From Erodium maritimum (taxonomy: Eukaryota; Streptophyta; Magnoliopsida; Geraniales; Geraniaceae), in assembly GCA_963921825.1 (NCBI GenBank), contig OY997596.1, forward strand, positions 59,284,754 through 59,348,753: 64,000 bases of DNA, read 5' to 3'. The translations under genes and the position numbers were made by a program. Positions 1-11,373 of the stretch are shown here, in pieces (positions within the stretch are counted from its first letter, which is position 1; every line of letters begins with the position of its first letter). Under the pieces are notes generated by a model. The model did not search any database, was not told the DNA's origin, and saw only the letters and a list, made by a program, of their open reading frames with translations.

Positions 1-559
1 TCCCCTTCTTAATGGATGCTCTTCTATATATAGGACTTCAAGACCTCTTTCCCTACTCCAAATAGGAATTGGAATAGGTAAATTTTGCTTTTGAATGAGG
101 AAATTTCCTATTTTTATGCCAAACACGGAGCTGGGAGAAGGCCTGACTCGTGTGGCCCGGGGCGTGGCCCGAAATGGGCCCAAAAACGGGCCGGAATGAG
201 GCCCGGAACGTGCTGGAATCCGGTCCGGAATGAGACCTGTAATGGGCCAGAATCCGGCCCGGAACGTGGCCCGGAACGGACCCCTTCCCGTATCAGAACA
301 GTGACGGCCCCTTGATGAAAGTTGTAGATCTTTGAATTCTCTTCGATTTGATATATTATTTGAAGCAATTCGGAGTTCGTATGAGGGAGTTATGCCCTTC
401 GCAAGATCAGCCAGCTTCCACAACTCCTAAAACCGGGGTTTCCTCTATTTTTGCCCTTTTTTCGATCAAAGCACCTACAAAACACAACGAGAGACAAAGT
501 ACGAGTAAAGAGAGAAGAGTGCACCAAATTGTACAACCCCGGGACTAAAGAGCTCAATA
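1..559. repeat. Repeat-like DNA at the window edge, upstream of LINE ORF1
   Basis: No gene is recognisable here. A TATA-like stretch lies at about 24-34. Bases 125-290 are GC-rich and made of imperfect short repeats of the type GGCCCGGAA(C/T)G, unlike the surrounding AT-rich DNA. Such organisation is common in LTRs or transposon 5' regions, so this may be LINE 5' UTR or a different element joined to a 5'-truncated LINE. No boundary could be fixed, and no target-site duplication matching the LINE 3' flank was seen. Confidence 0.3.
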
Positions 560-2074
560 ATGTGGGCTAAAAACATCCAAAAACCGATGCATTTTATGCC
601 TACATCAATACATCGCTTCGAATCAGGTAATCCTCGCTTTGTCATTGTAGCTTCTGCCAAAGACGGAGTTCCCTCTTCTCCGGCGCCTTCGCGAGATCGT
701 CCAGAGGACCCGTGCAAGCTCTTTGTCATAAACCTCCCACCAGCAGCCAAGGAGCCTTGGATTCGTCGGTTTTTCTCCGCTCATGGTAGCGTCTCCGGAA
801 TATATCTCAGTCGCCGATCAGTTTCGTCCGGCCGTCCCTTTTGCTTCATTCACGGCGCCTCCCCAAGTGATTGTCAGCAAATGGATTCTGTTCTGAATGG
901 GAAATGTGTTGTAGGACGTAGGATTTTGGTCGTCCCGGCTTGGCTTGATCCTTCTCGCAAGACTCGTTCGACTTGGCGACCCTCTGTTCCCGTAAAATCC
1001 GCTAATCCGGTAGGCACCTCTGTCAGTATTGGAACTGTGGCGACTGACTTATTGTCTGCAGCCACTTCTAGTGTTATAGGCATCGTTCACAACAACCTTT
1101 CCTCAGCTCAATTGGTGGAAGCTCTGACTTCGGCTGGTCTTTCGAATTATCAGGTTAAGAGTTTTGGGAAGAGAATGTTCATGATTTCTTCGGCAGATTC
1201 GGAGAAGGATTGGTCCCCCCTTCGTCCCTCGTTTGATATTGTGCGTTCTACAGGAGAGCTCCTTACTAAACCTGGGTTTTTTAAGTGGGTTTCGGTCTCT
1301 GGTCTCCCTATTCAAGGCTGGAGCCTAGATAATTTTGTGAAGATTGGCTCCGGTTTGGGCGATGTTTTACAGGTGGTTCGATATGAGTTTGAGGGGCTCT
1401 TCTACTTGATACACCGCAAGGATCATTTAGCTACGATGAATCATGTTTTTCAGCTTGGGGAAGATTCTCTGAATCTATGGGTCGAGTCAGTCCCATTCAG
1501 TGCAGTTCCTTGCCCGGTGGCATTTTCAGAGTCATCCTCCTCGCAGGATTCTGAGTCAGCTTCGGAGACGCTATCCACTCCAAATATTTCTCCCTCACGC
1601 GAGCCCACGCGTGCAGAGGATGTTCAAATTTCAAAACGCTTATCGGATGAGGATCGTTCCCCTTTATCAAATCAAGGGTTTTAAGATTACGAAGAGTCCT
1701 TCCTTGGTTCAGGCTCTCCAACGATCGTACCTGACTCATTTTGGCTATCAGTCGTTCCAATCGCGACCCACAATCCCTTGGAGCCCACTTCTTCTCAGTT
1801 GCGTGCAACGCAAGTTACTTCAGCTTCAGGAAAACGGAAAGGAAAGGCTACTGCTCATGCAAAACCCTTTCGCGTTTCAGGCCCGTCTAAGCTCTCGTCT
1901 CCTGTTCCGACCACCTGGGATCATGTCAAACGTATTGGCTACAAGGCTCTAACGTTTGGAGGTGATGCTCGGGATCAATTCGAAAATTTTGAAGCTGATT
2001 TATCTGATTTACTGCTCCTTGAGGCTGCTCTCGTTCGTGTAGACGGAGCAGACTCTGTTACCTCTTCCCACTGA
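560..2074 (+). pseudogene. LINE ORF1 protein (RRM-containing), one in-frame stop
   Basis: This would be the nucleic-acid-binding ORF1 protein of the retrotransposon particle. An RRM-like fold spans roughly residues 50-135, with an RNP2-like 'LFVINLP' and an RNP1-like 'GRPFCFIHG'. A TAA stop at 1682-1684 interrupts the frame, but the same frame stays open on both sides and ends at the TGA at 2072-2074, so this is one ORF with a nonsense mutation. The C-terminal part is serine-rich with a basic 'GKRKGK' patch. The true start is uncertain; the ATG at 560 is only the first in the open frame. Confidence 0.8.
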
Positions 2075-2601
2075 GCTATGAGGCTCCTCTCATGGAACGT
2101 GAGAGGAGCGAACTCTCCTCATAAGAGGAGAGGAATTCGACGGATTGTCGCTGAGTTACGTCCGAATTTTATTATGATTCAGGAGACCAAAGTAGTCGAC
2201 ATTGATGCTAGCTTCCTCAGGGACTGTGGCTTGTACGTTGGCTGGGATTTTGCTTTCTCTCCTTCTGCAGGAGCTTCAGAGGGGTTGTTCTCAGCTTGGA
2301 AGGTCTCGGTGTTCACTTCTGCCTCTACCCGTCCCCTTGCATCAGCTTTGCTGTGGTCAGGTCGCATTCTATCTTCTGGTTTTTCTGTTTCGATCTTAAA
2401 TGTGTATGGGCCTTCCTCTTCCTCTGCTCGCAGAACAGCAAGGGAGGCCATGTTGATCGACAGACCTTCCATGGACGACAACCTTATAATAAGCGGGGAT
2501 TTCAATTCTGTTTTATCTTCGGATGAGAGGCGTAATTCCATTACTTCTGCTGCATATTGTGTTGTTTTCGCTGATTTCTTGCAGGGCATGGAAGTGCTAG
2601 A

Positions 2602-5157
2602 TGTCACGCCCCAAATCCGGTTATCGCCCGGACTCGAGGCATGACGGGTAATAGAAGACAATAAAGCAATGAAACAATAATTAAATCTTGAAAACCTCCA
2701 ATAAGTACCTCAATCCACAAACTTCAATGTAAAGTATAAGTAACCCTCAAGGGGTGTAATAATAAATCATTACAAAATCTGGTTCACTGAAATAAAGATA
2801 AACACGAAGTCTCTAAGGACACCCATACCGAGAAGCTCCCGAGCCTCTACTCCTCTATCAAACCTGTAAATACAACAACGAACTCGAAGGGGTGAGCTTG
2901 CGCTCAGTAGGGAAAACACATAACAGGATAGACCTTCAACTCAATAAGATCAACAACAGAGTCAACCACAAGCATCTTAACAAACACAGGTAACAGATAA
3001 ATCAACCAATGCCGTGGCACATGAAGTCTCCACCCTCCGATCCACATGATGTGTCCTCTCGGATTTTCCCTCGAATCCAGAGGAGACGCATAACATTGAG
3101 GCGACCGGAAACAACCCTTCGGGGCGCTTATCATCGGGATTCTCAGAAACGTCTCCAAGGGATTTTATGTCCTCGGGAACCAAATGTATTACTCCCATGG
3201 AGAGCATACACTTGGACAATTTAGTGAGAAGTAGTTAATAAGTGAATACGTACTCAACCGAACACGAAATAATACAAGTTCAACAACCACCAATTCAATT
3301 CCACACATGGTTCACACATCACCAATTCACCGCACAGCAGTACATGAAATCACACAAACATAGCACATCAATCACACAAACCCAACTTACCATTCACTTA
3401 CCAGTTTCGAACCACCGGGGCATCGATCACCTGATTGCACCGCTCGGTACAACCAGTCATACTCGATGCTCCAACCAAGCATTCAAGTAAATCAAGTAAT
3501 CAATCGAATACAATAAACGAGCAAGTACGAGTACAATCAACCAATTATAAGAACCTTCAAGAGAGCATGCATACATGCAATTCTACTAGTTTCGTTAGAC
3601 TCTTTAGCCTATCCACTAAACAATCAACAACCAAGCATGTGATCCTAACAAGCAACTAATCCGAGGGCTTTGCCAAGGCTCCTCTACCAGACACTCATAT
3701 CCCAAGTATTTAAAGCGAATTACACTAGTGATTGGCATCCTAATCGGTCACCACTAGACACTTCCGATTATTAGAAAAATGAAAGACGACTAAGCTAGTT
3801 ATTCGCATCCTATAGGCATATCTAGGACCTTTTCCATTTTATTAACCTAGAATGCATACTAAGCATGGTAAACGAGAGGTTAAGGCTTTCCCTACCTCAA
3901 GGTCCTCCTCTTCAACGCTTTGATGACGTCCGGTGATCACCACTTTGCTCCTTCCTCGGTTCCCGGCGTGATCCTCGCTCCTCTAGCTCGATCCACAACG
4001 TCTTGGACACAAAGAAACACTAATTAGGCTCCACTTAGACAGTAAGAAAGACCCCCCCCCCCCAAACCCTTCCAAAGTTCAGCTCAAAACCAAGATGCCA
4101 AAACTCTCAAGAACCCTCAAGAAACCCTCACCCTGGTGGGTCACGGATCTGGTCACGGATCCGTGACGTTAACCCTCACGGTTACCGTCACGGAGCCGTG
4201 ACGAGTGCCGTCACGGACTCCCTCACGGAGCCGTGACGTCGCCCGTCACGGGATCCGTCACGGATCCGTGGCGCACCAGGGCAGTTTCGCCCTTCTTCAA
4301 CCTCCAGCTCCAAAACTCCGAAAAACCACTCTTAAACCCAGAAATTTACCCCTTACAACTCCCAAAACAGTCCAAATCCTTCACTACTGCTCTACCCATG
4401 GTAGGAATCAACACACAAACAAGTTTCCAAGGATTCATCAATTCAAACCCACCTCAAAATCTCCAACAACTATTGATTTCTCAACCAAAATCCAACAAGG
4501 TTCATCATCAACATCATCTCTCACCATCTCTACTCAAACCCAACATCATCTAGCACTTTTCACCCAAAACCCAAGAAAATAGATGAAGAGAAAAGATGAG
4601 TAGAGAGTTCCATTACCTCTAGAATGTGAAGATGAAGAGGATGCTAGTGGTTTTGAGGGTGGAAGGCTAGAGGATGACTCCAAATGGTTCATTCTTCTTT
4701 GATTCTCCTTCAAGCTTCCATGAGAGCTCCTCTTCCTCTCTTCCTCTCCAAGTTTCGGCTACAACAAGAAGAAAATGACTTGATTTTGCTTCTCCAATCC
4801 AATATAATACCTAGAAGAAGTAAAGACCTAAAGGCCCTTGAGCTAGATTCCTTTGTAGTAGCTTTTGGGAGGGTAAAAGGGACAATGACCATCCCTTTTT
4901 CTCTCCTTCAACCAAAAGAGGACAAGTGTCCCTCTAGCTCATTTAATTTTCCAATTTACTTTCCAGCACTTTTAAAAAAGAAGCTTTAGTCGATATAAAG
5001 TCTCGTTTTGACCAAAATTGACTTTATCCAATATTATACTCAAATGAAAGGGTTTTCTCCCCTGAAGCCAACTGTGATAATGGCTAATCCGTTTGGGTTC
5101 CGGAAAAGTCCCGAGTGGCTTCCAGAGTCACCGGTTCGACCAGAAGCGGGTCTTACA
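2602..5157. mobile_element. Solo LTR (2,556 bp) inserted in LINE ORF2
   Basis: The element starts TGTCACGCCCC and ends GGGTCTTACA, the TG...CA termini of an LTR. It is flanked on both sides by the same 5 bp, ctaga (2597-2601 and 5158-5162), the target-site duplication of an integrase. Removing it and one ctaga restores the ORF2 reading frame exactly, which proves the boundaries. No gag-pol is present, so it is a solo LTR left by LTR-LTR recombination. The size and the TGTCACGCCCC start suggest a Ty3/gypsy family; that assignment is inference. A poly(C) run of about 13 lies near 4052-4064. Confidence 0.9.
4137..4272. repeat. Palindrome-rich TCACGG repeat cluster inside the LTR
   Basis: About 135 bp containing at least eight copies of TCACGG, several joined to their complements to form perfect palindromes such as GTCACGGATCCGTGAC and the variant GTCACGGAGCCGTGAC. 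It is GC-rich within an otherwise AT-rich, CA-rich LTR. Its position inside the LTR suggests a regulatory or structural block of the retrotransposon. Confidence 0.75.
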
Positions 5158-8100
5158 CTAGACCTGAACCTTGTAGGCGCTGCTTTTACTTGGTATAATG
5201 GAGGCTCTAAAGCGTCTCGCATCGATCGATTCCTAGTGTCCCCCTCGGTTTTAGATTGCTTGGGTGATTTGGTACAGCAGAACCAGCCCTGCTCTCTTTT
5301 TGACCACCGGCCCATTACTCTGTCTTCGTCAAGTGTGAATTGGGGGCCAAAGCCTTTGCGCTTCATCAATGCTTGGACGGAGCACAAGTTGTTTAAAACG
5401 GATGTTGGCCAGTTTTGGGCGTCCTATTCCTGTTCTGGTTCGGCCAGCTACTGCCTTTGGTTTAAACTACGTTGCCTGCGTTCGGACTTGAGTCATTGGA
5501 ACAAGGATGTGTTCGGTCGTGTGGACCATGAGGTTAAGGCTTTGGAGGCCGAGATTGATGACTATGATTCAGCTCTAGATGCTCGTGATCTATCAGGCCC
5601 CGAATGTATTTCTCGGTCTTTGCTTCGTGTTCGCCTTATTCGCAAGCAGAAGATTTTAGCTCGTATTTGGAGTCAAAAGGCCCGCTTGAAGTGGCATAAG
5701 CTTGGTGACGTCTGCTCAAGGTTTTATCACCGAATAGCCAATGTTCGAGCTACTAGGAACAAGATCTCTCAAATTATAGTTGACTCTGTTGTTTACTCTG
5801 ATCCTGAGGACATCAAGCGGCTTGCAGCAACTCATTTAAGCTCGAGGTTCAGTAGACCGGCTTCCAGGGTTCCCCTTCCTCGGCTCTCCTTTACTCGTTT
5901 GACTGCTCACCAGGCTTTGTTCCTTGAGGAACCCTTTTCCTCTGATGAGATTTTTGCTGCTATTTCTACCTGTGGTTCGGATAAGGCTCCAGGTCCGGAT
6001 GGCTTCTCCTTGTTGTTTTATAAGGTCTGCTGGGATACGATCAAGGATGATCTTTTGAGGTTTTTCTTGGAGTTTCATGCTTCTGGGAATCTAGGCAAGG
6101 GACTCAATTCCACTTTCCTTACCTTGATTCCCAAGCATCGGAATGCCACTGGATTTCAGGACTACAGACCCATTAGCATGGTTTCAGGCCCTTATAAAAT
6201 CCTGGCCAAGGTTTTGTCTATTCGTCTCCGTCAGGTTTTGGATGACATCATTAGCGATGCTCAGTCTGGCTTTGTAGCAGGCAGGCAGCTAGTGGATGGT
6301 GTTCTGATTGCCTCTGAGGTCATTGACCTGGTACGTAGGTCGAATGAGGAGGTTGTGATCCTCAAGCTGGATTTTGAGAAAGCATTCGACAAGGTACACT
6401 GGGACTATGTGGATGAGGTTATGGCTGCTATGGATTTTGGTCCGAAGTGGCGATCTTGGATGGCTTCCTGCTTCAAAGCTTTTGTAGCTGTTCTTGTCAA
6501 CGGATCCCTTAGCCATGATTTCCCGATCTTGAATGGAATTCGCCAGGGTTGCCCTCTTTCTCCCTTTATTTTCTTGATTGCAGCTGAAGGCCTTCATCAA
6601 GTCTTGGAGCAGGGCATTCGTCTGGGGGATTTTTCCGGTGTCCTGATTGTCTCTTCTGGACCAGTTATCTCCCATTTGCAGTTTGCTGATGATACGTTGT
6701 TGTTTGTCAAAGGGTCTCCTGATGATCTTTTGAGGCTCAAAAGCACTCTCCTTACTTTTGAGCGTAGTTCGGGTCTCAAGATCAACTTTGACAAGTCCAC
6801 TGCCATTCTCCTGAATGCCCGTTCCTGCACTCCGGATTTAGTTGCCCCCTCTTTGGGGTGCTTGGTAGGTGAACTTCCTATCAAGTATCTTGGTTTCCGC
6901 TTGGGAGCAAATCCTCGACGTCTCTCTTTCTGGGGCCCCATTGTTCAGAGATTCAAAGCCTCCTTGGCCTTATGGAAGACCAAGGATCTCTCTATGCTAG
7001 GTAGATTGGTGCTGATTAAATCTACTTTGTCTGCTCTGCCTGTTTTCTTTATGTCTCTGTTCAGGGCACCTAAGGGTATCATTCGGGAACTGGAAGCATG
7101 GAGGCGCCGGTTCCTTTGGCATAACAGGGCTCATACTCGGGTGTTTTGCAAAGTCCGTTGATCCTCTGTTTGTAGACCTAAATCTGAGGGGGGTTTGGGT
7201 ATCCGAGGGCTTGAGAAGGTGAATCAGAGCTTGCTGGCGAAATGGTTTTGGCGCTTTGCCTCGGAGAAGGACTCTCTTTGGAAGCGTGTTCTGTGTGCCA
7301 AGTTTGGCTGGTCTACCTTGGAATGGGATTTGACTGCTCTTGATAAGCCGGGATTTTCTTTTTCGGTCATATCATGAGCTTATCTGAATCCCCGATTTTC
7401 AGGGGCATGTTTGGTAGCCAGAGTCTCCACTGGAGAGTTGGGGGAGGGGACCGTATCCGTTTTTGGCAGGATGTTTGGATTGGTCCAACGGCCTTTCGTT
7501 TTCGTTTTCATAGGCTTTATAACATCTGTGTTGGGAAATATTCTCGTATTGGGGAGGTTTGGCGTGATGGCACTTGGTCTCTTGATTACCGCCGCCCCTT
7601 TGTTTTCTCTTCTGAGCGGGAGGAATCATCTATGCTTATGGACCTCCTGTCCACTGCTTGTATTAGGCCTACCATTCCGGATTCGGTTTCTTGGTCGCAG
7701 TGTGAACAAGGATTCTCTTTGGATGCAGCTTATCTCCTACTTGATGATTCAGTTCCTCCTTATGTACCTTGGGCGGGTTTTCTGTGGGTCAAGAATCTCC
7801 CTCCCAAGTACAGCTCCCTAGCCTGGTTGATTGCTCATGATGCAGTGCCGACCAAGACATTCTTGGAAGAGAGAGGTATGCGTATTTCACTCAATGATAT
7901 GTTCTGCTGTCTTTGTGGTGAAGTCTTTGAGGATACCTCACATCTTTTTCTGCATTGCACTTATTCTTGGAAGTTGTGGTCGAAACTTTATTCTTGGTGG
8001 TCGATCTTCTGGGTGTGTCTTGGAGATTGTGTCTCCTTGTTCACTGCGTGGAGAGGGTTAGGAAGGAGGAGTTGGTGGAAATTCTGGGTCAAGATTGGTT

Positions 8101-8410
8101 ATTTGTGCTTGTGGCATATTTGGTTGCAGCGAAACTCCGGTGTCTTTAGGCAGCAGTATGAGCTTGTAGTAGATGTGTTCAGTAAGGTGCAGCTTCACAG
8201 TTTCAGCATTTGCAGGGTGGCTGGTGATCTTTCAGATGATGCAACCCTTCCTCTCTGATTGGCATCCCCGACTTCGTGTTATATTGGTTCCATTTAGGAG
8301 TTTTTGAGCTCCTTTTCTGTTTCTTTTAGAGGTTATTTTGGGGTTCATACCTCGTGCTTTGTAATTTGTTATTTCAAAGCCATTAATAAAAACATCATTT
8401 ATAAAAAAAA

Positions 8411-8987
8411 GTGTTTCAAAAGATACAGATTAACTCATTCAAGTAACATTTAGTGAAAAGGACAAAAACGTAATTAACAATGTCACGTAATATGTTTACA
8501 AATTTCAAAATCTCCTTACAAATGTTTTAAAATTGAAATAGTATATATATGAACCATAGAAATTAAAATTTATCATATGTTATGAGATAATACAATTTTT
8601 TAGATTATTAATACAAATTATTAAAATTACACAAGTCAAGAAAAGAAAAAAGTGCACTTCCTGATTTTAGTGAATCATACTATTTTTGTAAAATTATTAA
8701 CTTGAGATGATATTGGCATACATCAAAATTAATCACATGTTTATGAAGGCCTAATAAGCATCAAATTTGAATTGGACTTCTTAAATTTTATATATTCATA
8801 AATTGATGAACATTTTTCTTTGAGCATTAGAGTATGTAATAAGAGGATCACATCTTGAGAATCATATAATGACTCGACTGAATAAGTGGATAATTAATTA
8901 TTCTTTTATTGAATATAAAAAATCCGATTTAAAACGGTATATACTAAATAAAATTGATAAAACTAATTAATAACAAAAATAAATTAA
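8411..8987. other. AT-rich intergenic DNA, nothing recognised
   Basis: This stretch runs from the LINE A-tail to the next GC-rich island. It is strongly AT-rich with many stops in all frames. No gene, inverted repeat or known terminus was seen. Confidence 0.6.
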
Positions 8988-9380
8988 CTAATGTGTTGAA
9001 GTTCCATCGACCATTATCCTTGGGAGCGCCGCTGATGAAACACGGAAGAGGATGACACCAGCTCCTTTGTGGGGAGCCATACTACAGGCGGGGAAGATGC
9101 CCCGTCGGGAGGGATGATGCACCGTATGAGCATCGGGGACTGGCCCTGGGAGGGGTCCCCAAACGATGCTTTGCCTCCCACCATCATCATTACTGTTGAT
9201 ATCCCTCAGGATCTCCGGTACCCCACTCCTCCTCGCCGTCTTCTCTCTCTGCCCAAGAGGCATCACAATACCGTATGTGACAATTATGATAGTAAAAGGA
9301 TCAGTGAACCAATGTTCACTAATACTGACCTTCTGATGGTCGGGGAGCATGTTCCCCGATACAGGATAATGTAATCGATT
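8988..9380. other. GC-rich island of unknown origin
   Basis: A sharply bounded GC-rich segment between AT-rich flanks. Both strands carry open frames (minus 120 codons, plus 101 codons), but neither translation resembles a protein family I know and the plus frame has no surrounding gene structure. It also contains short palindromic words such as GGGGAGCATGTTCCCC (9338-9356 area). It is probably an internal fragment of a transposon or a captured gene piece. Confidence 0.35.
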
Positions 9381-9544
9381 TCAAGTAATAAAATTGCACA
9401 TTTCGTTAAAAAAAAGTACAAAATAAATTGATAAAAAATAAAATGAACTAAAATGAGATTAAACTAGAAATTTTATTACTCCATGAATAATACATAAAAC
9501 TACAATATTTTTGACAAGACAATTGGTGCGTATAAGAATCATCT

Positions 9545-10081
9545 TACTCGCCGTCTAAGAGATAAGTCACTCCAAACCGGTCTCATATGTGCTCAACAAG
9601 GTCATCTTAAAGTAGCCAGTGGGTTGGATCATTTGTGACATTGATTCGAGCGCCCAAGCGTTCTCGGTTGGACAAGGGCCCTCCTTGGTGCCATCGTTCA
9701 GGTGATGTCTAATCTGGTATTTTCGGAGGTGGGTCATAATACAAGTCGTCATCTTCTGCTTCGTACCAGTCACGTTCTTCCTCTACAATCATGTTATGTA
9801 GAATGATACAAGTGTGCATCATATCAGTCAAAGTCGCCCTCTTCCAAACACGAGCGGGCCTGAAAATTACGTGCCACCGTGCTTAGAGGACTCCAAAAGC
9901 CAGTTCAATATCTTTCCAACAACCTTTTTGAACTTTAACAAATAATTTGTTTTTGCGAGTATGGGGATGGTGAATCGACTTCACGAACCGACTCCATGAT
10001 GGGTAAATGATGTCAACCAAATAATAAGGTCGGTTGTAACGATGTCTGTTGATCTTGTACTCCACGGTGAAATCACGACCA
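9545..10081 (-). pseudogene. PIF/Harbinger transposase C-terminal remnant
   Basis: Minus-strand reading gives the conserved C-terminal part of plant PIF/Harbinger DDE transposases: 'YYLVDIIYPSWSRFVKSI', then 'KDIELAFGVL', then 'MHTCIILHNMIVEEERDWYE', and near the end 'DDLVEHIWDRFG'. A TAA stop after 'AFGVL' replaces the CAA (Gln) codon usual there, and at least one frameshift follows near 9690. The N-terminal two thirds of the transposase is absent: upstream of 10081 the sequence changes at once to a TATA-containing leader. This is therefore an internally deleted, inactive copy. Confidence 0.85.
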
Positions 10082-10422
10082 TGTAAAGTTTGATGAATGG
10101 GTTAAGGGGTATTTATAGGTGGGGGGAAATAGTTTTTTTTTATTTAATTTGTTTTTTTTAAATAGCTGTTGGAATTAGATTGTTGCCAACAGACCAATTT
10201 TTTTTCTCCCCTGCCATGTGCCGCATGGTGATATACCCAGCACATAATCGCGGTTCACGAACCAGCGAATCACATTTGTGAGTCGTGGTTCGCGTACCGA
10301 ATCACGGACCACGTTTTAGTGTTTCGCGCACCACGCGCCACAGCGTGCGAATCGCGAACCACTAAAAACGCGAATCGCAATTCGTGGTTTGGGACATGCA
10401 CCGCTCGCTGTGTGTGCTCTAA
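10081..10422 (-). mobile_element. Putative 5' terminal region of the Harbinger derivative
   Basis: On the minus strand this reads as a promoter and leader for the transposase remnant: a TATAAATA-type box at about 10105-10112 lies just upstream of the coding remnant. Bases 10240-10400 carry many direct and inverted copies of short GCGAACCAC/GTGGTTCGC words, as in transposon subterminal regions. The edge ...GTGTGCTC next to TAA at 10420-10422 fits a Harbinger terminus with a TTA/TAA target duplication. No matching left terminus was found. Confidence 0.45.
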
Positions 10423-10525
10423 GAGACGATAATTTATTAATCATTACGTACGATTCAAGAGAGTGCATCAAGTAAGGGACCACCTGACCATATTAAGACA
10501 AGGATGAACATCCCTTTTTAGTTAG

Positions 10526-10756
10526 TTAGTGAGAGAATTTGTTCGCTGTCTTTTTGACGAAGACGAGAGAAGAACCATCTACATTGAGCAAAGCTCGAAT
10601 ATCCTCTATAATAGCGTTTAGTAGGGAGATCACCAGCGCCCCTAAATTGATTATATTAACCACTACATGAGCATCCAAGCGGATGATGACCCGATTCCAC
10701 CCATGCATCATGGCGAAATCCAAAGCCGAAGTGTTCTCACATACCTCTATCATGGA
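10526..10756 (-). pseudogene. RNase H-like (RVT_3) domain fragment
   Basis: The minus-strand translation shows the pattern of the plant RNase H-like domain found at the end of many LINE-derived proteins: 'ALDFAMMHGWNRVIIRLDAHVVVNII' followed by 'IIEDIRALL' and 'FVKKTANKFSH'. Only the C-terminal half is present, without a start or the rest of a polyprotein, so it is a retroelement fragment. It is not continuous with the LINE at 560-8410 and has the opposite orientation. Confidence 0.6.
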
Positions 10757-10757
10757 T

Positions 10758-10990
10758 CACTATAAGAAAAAACAACTTCTACGACGTCCTTATGGCGTCG
10801 TAAAAGTTGTATATGCCATCGCAGAAGTACTTCCTCCAATTTCTACGACGTCTTTGGTATCACGTCACAGAAGATATATTCTTCTACTGTGTCATTCATG
10901 ACAGCATAAAACAAACACATCCGGAAAAAAGAATATATCTACTACGACGCCATTTACCCAAATCGCAAAAGATTTGTTCATTTGCTTCAT
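10758..10990. mobile_element. CACTA-type transposon terminus
   Basis: The stretch begins CACTATAAGAAAAAA, close to the CACTACAAGAAA terminus of plant CACTA (EnSpm) elements. It is followed by repeated subterminal words of the type TTCTACGACGTC / GACGTCGTAGAA spelled in both orientations up to about 10955. No opposite terminus ending ...TAGTG and no 3-bp target duplication could be paired with it, so it is a one-ended or truncated remnant. It lies immediately upstream of the FPGS gene. Confidence 0.55.
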
Positions 10991-11172
10991 GCTCGCAAGT
11001 GGGTAATTCTACAGTCGCGTGAACTTGCACTGGACTATATTTTTCACGCGCCGTCCTATTGGTGGTACAGTAGCTGATTACAGTTCCCAGATCCGCCGTG
11101 CACGTGGCGGTCAGTGAGATCCCCGATGGTACCGTCCCAGCTATGTAAATAACATAAAACAAAAGGGCCAAA

Positions 11173-11373
11173 ATGCAAAAACGACAAATACAAAATTCGA
11201 AGTCATTGTCAAGCTATTGGACTCCGAAGTGTATCGTCTTCGATACCAATCAACTTCAACCTTTGAATCTCAATCGCATCTTCACCAACCACACCCACCA
11301 CCTCTCTCTCTCCGATCGCATCCCAGTATCGTCCATTTTCAGCAACCGAGCTCAGATCAGAGAGCCCAAATCA
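11173..11373 (+). other. In-frame N-terminal extension upstream of the FPGS ATG
   Basis: An ATG at 11173 is in frame with the FPGS ATG at 11374, with no stop between, and would add 67 residues. The extension is rich in Ser, Thr, Asn and basic residues with few acidic ones, as in organelle transit peptides. Plant FPGS isoforms are known in mitochondria, plastids and cytosol. Whether this leader is transcribed and used cannot be seen from the sequence; it may equally be 5' UTR. Confidence 0.4.

Larger units (their letters stand above)
2078..8258 (+). pseudogene. LINE ORF2: endonuclease-reverse transcriptase, interrupted and mutated
   Basis: This polyprotein would nick target DNA and reverse-transcribe the LINE RNA. 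The start ATG lies 3 nt after the ORF1 stop. The N-terminus is an APE-type endonuclease ('SWNVRGAN', 'QETK', 'SGDFNSV'). At codon 'EVLD' the frame is broken by the solo LTR and resumes at 5158 with 'LNLVGAAFTWYN'. The RT domain follows: 'DKAPGPDG', 'RPISM', 'LKLDFEKAFD' and the catalytic FADD at 6682-6693. A TGA at 7159-7161 replaces a codon that is usually Trp in this region. A frameshift near 7370 moves the reading to the frame ending at 8258. A CCHC-like zf-RVT knuckle ('CCLCGEVFEDTSHLFLHC') is at about 7903-7956. No RNase H domain is visible. Confidence 0.9.
560..8410 (+). mobile_element. Degenerate plant LINE (L1-like) retrotransposon, split by a solo LTR
   Basis: A non-LTR retrotransposon in two-ORF L1 arrangement: ORF1 with an RRM, then 3 nt later ORF2 with endonuclease, reverse transcriptase and a C-terminal zf-RVT knuckle. 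After ORF2 comes a 3' UTR of about 130 bp and an A-rich tail near 8383-8410. The 5' limit is uncertain; the left edge used here is the first recognisable ORF1 frame. The copy is dead: there is one in-frame stop in ORF1, one in-frame stop and one frameshift in ORF2, and the LTR insertion at 2602-5157. Most domains still read clearly, so the decay is light and the insertion not very old. Confidence 0.9.

Noticed and set aside
85..548. Short open frames on both strands in the GC-rich repeat
   Set aside because: They arise from the repeated GGCCCGGAA words and have no domain or gene context.
3009..4989. Several 60-125 codon frames inside the solo LTR
   Set aside because: The LTR boundaries are proven by the target duplication, LTRs rarely encode proteins, and the translations are low-complexity.
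8390..8430. Target-site duplication for the LINE
   Set aside because: The bases after the A-tail (GTGTTTCAAAAG...) were not found upstream in the window, so the 5' boundary stays undefined.
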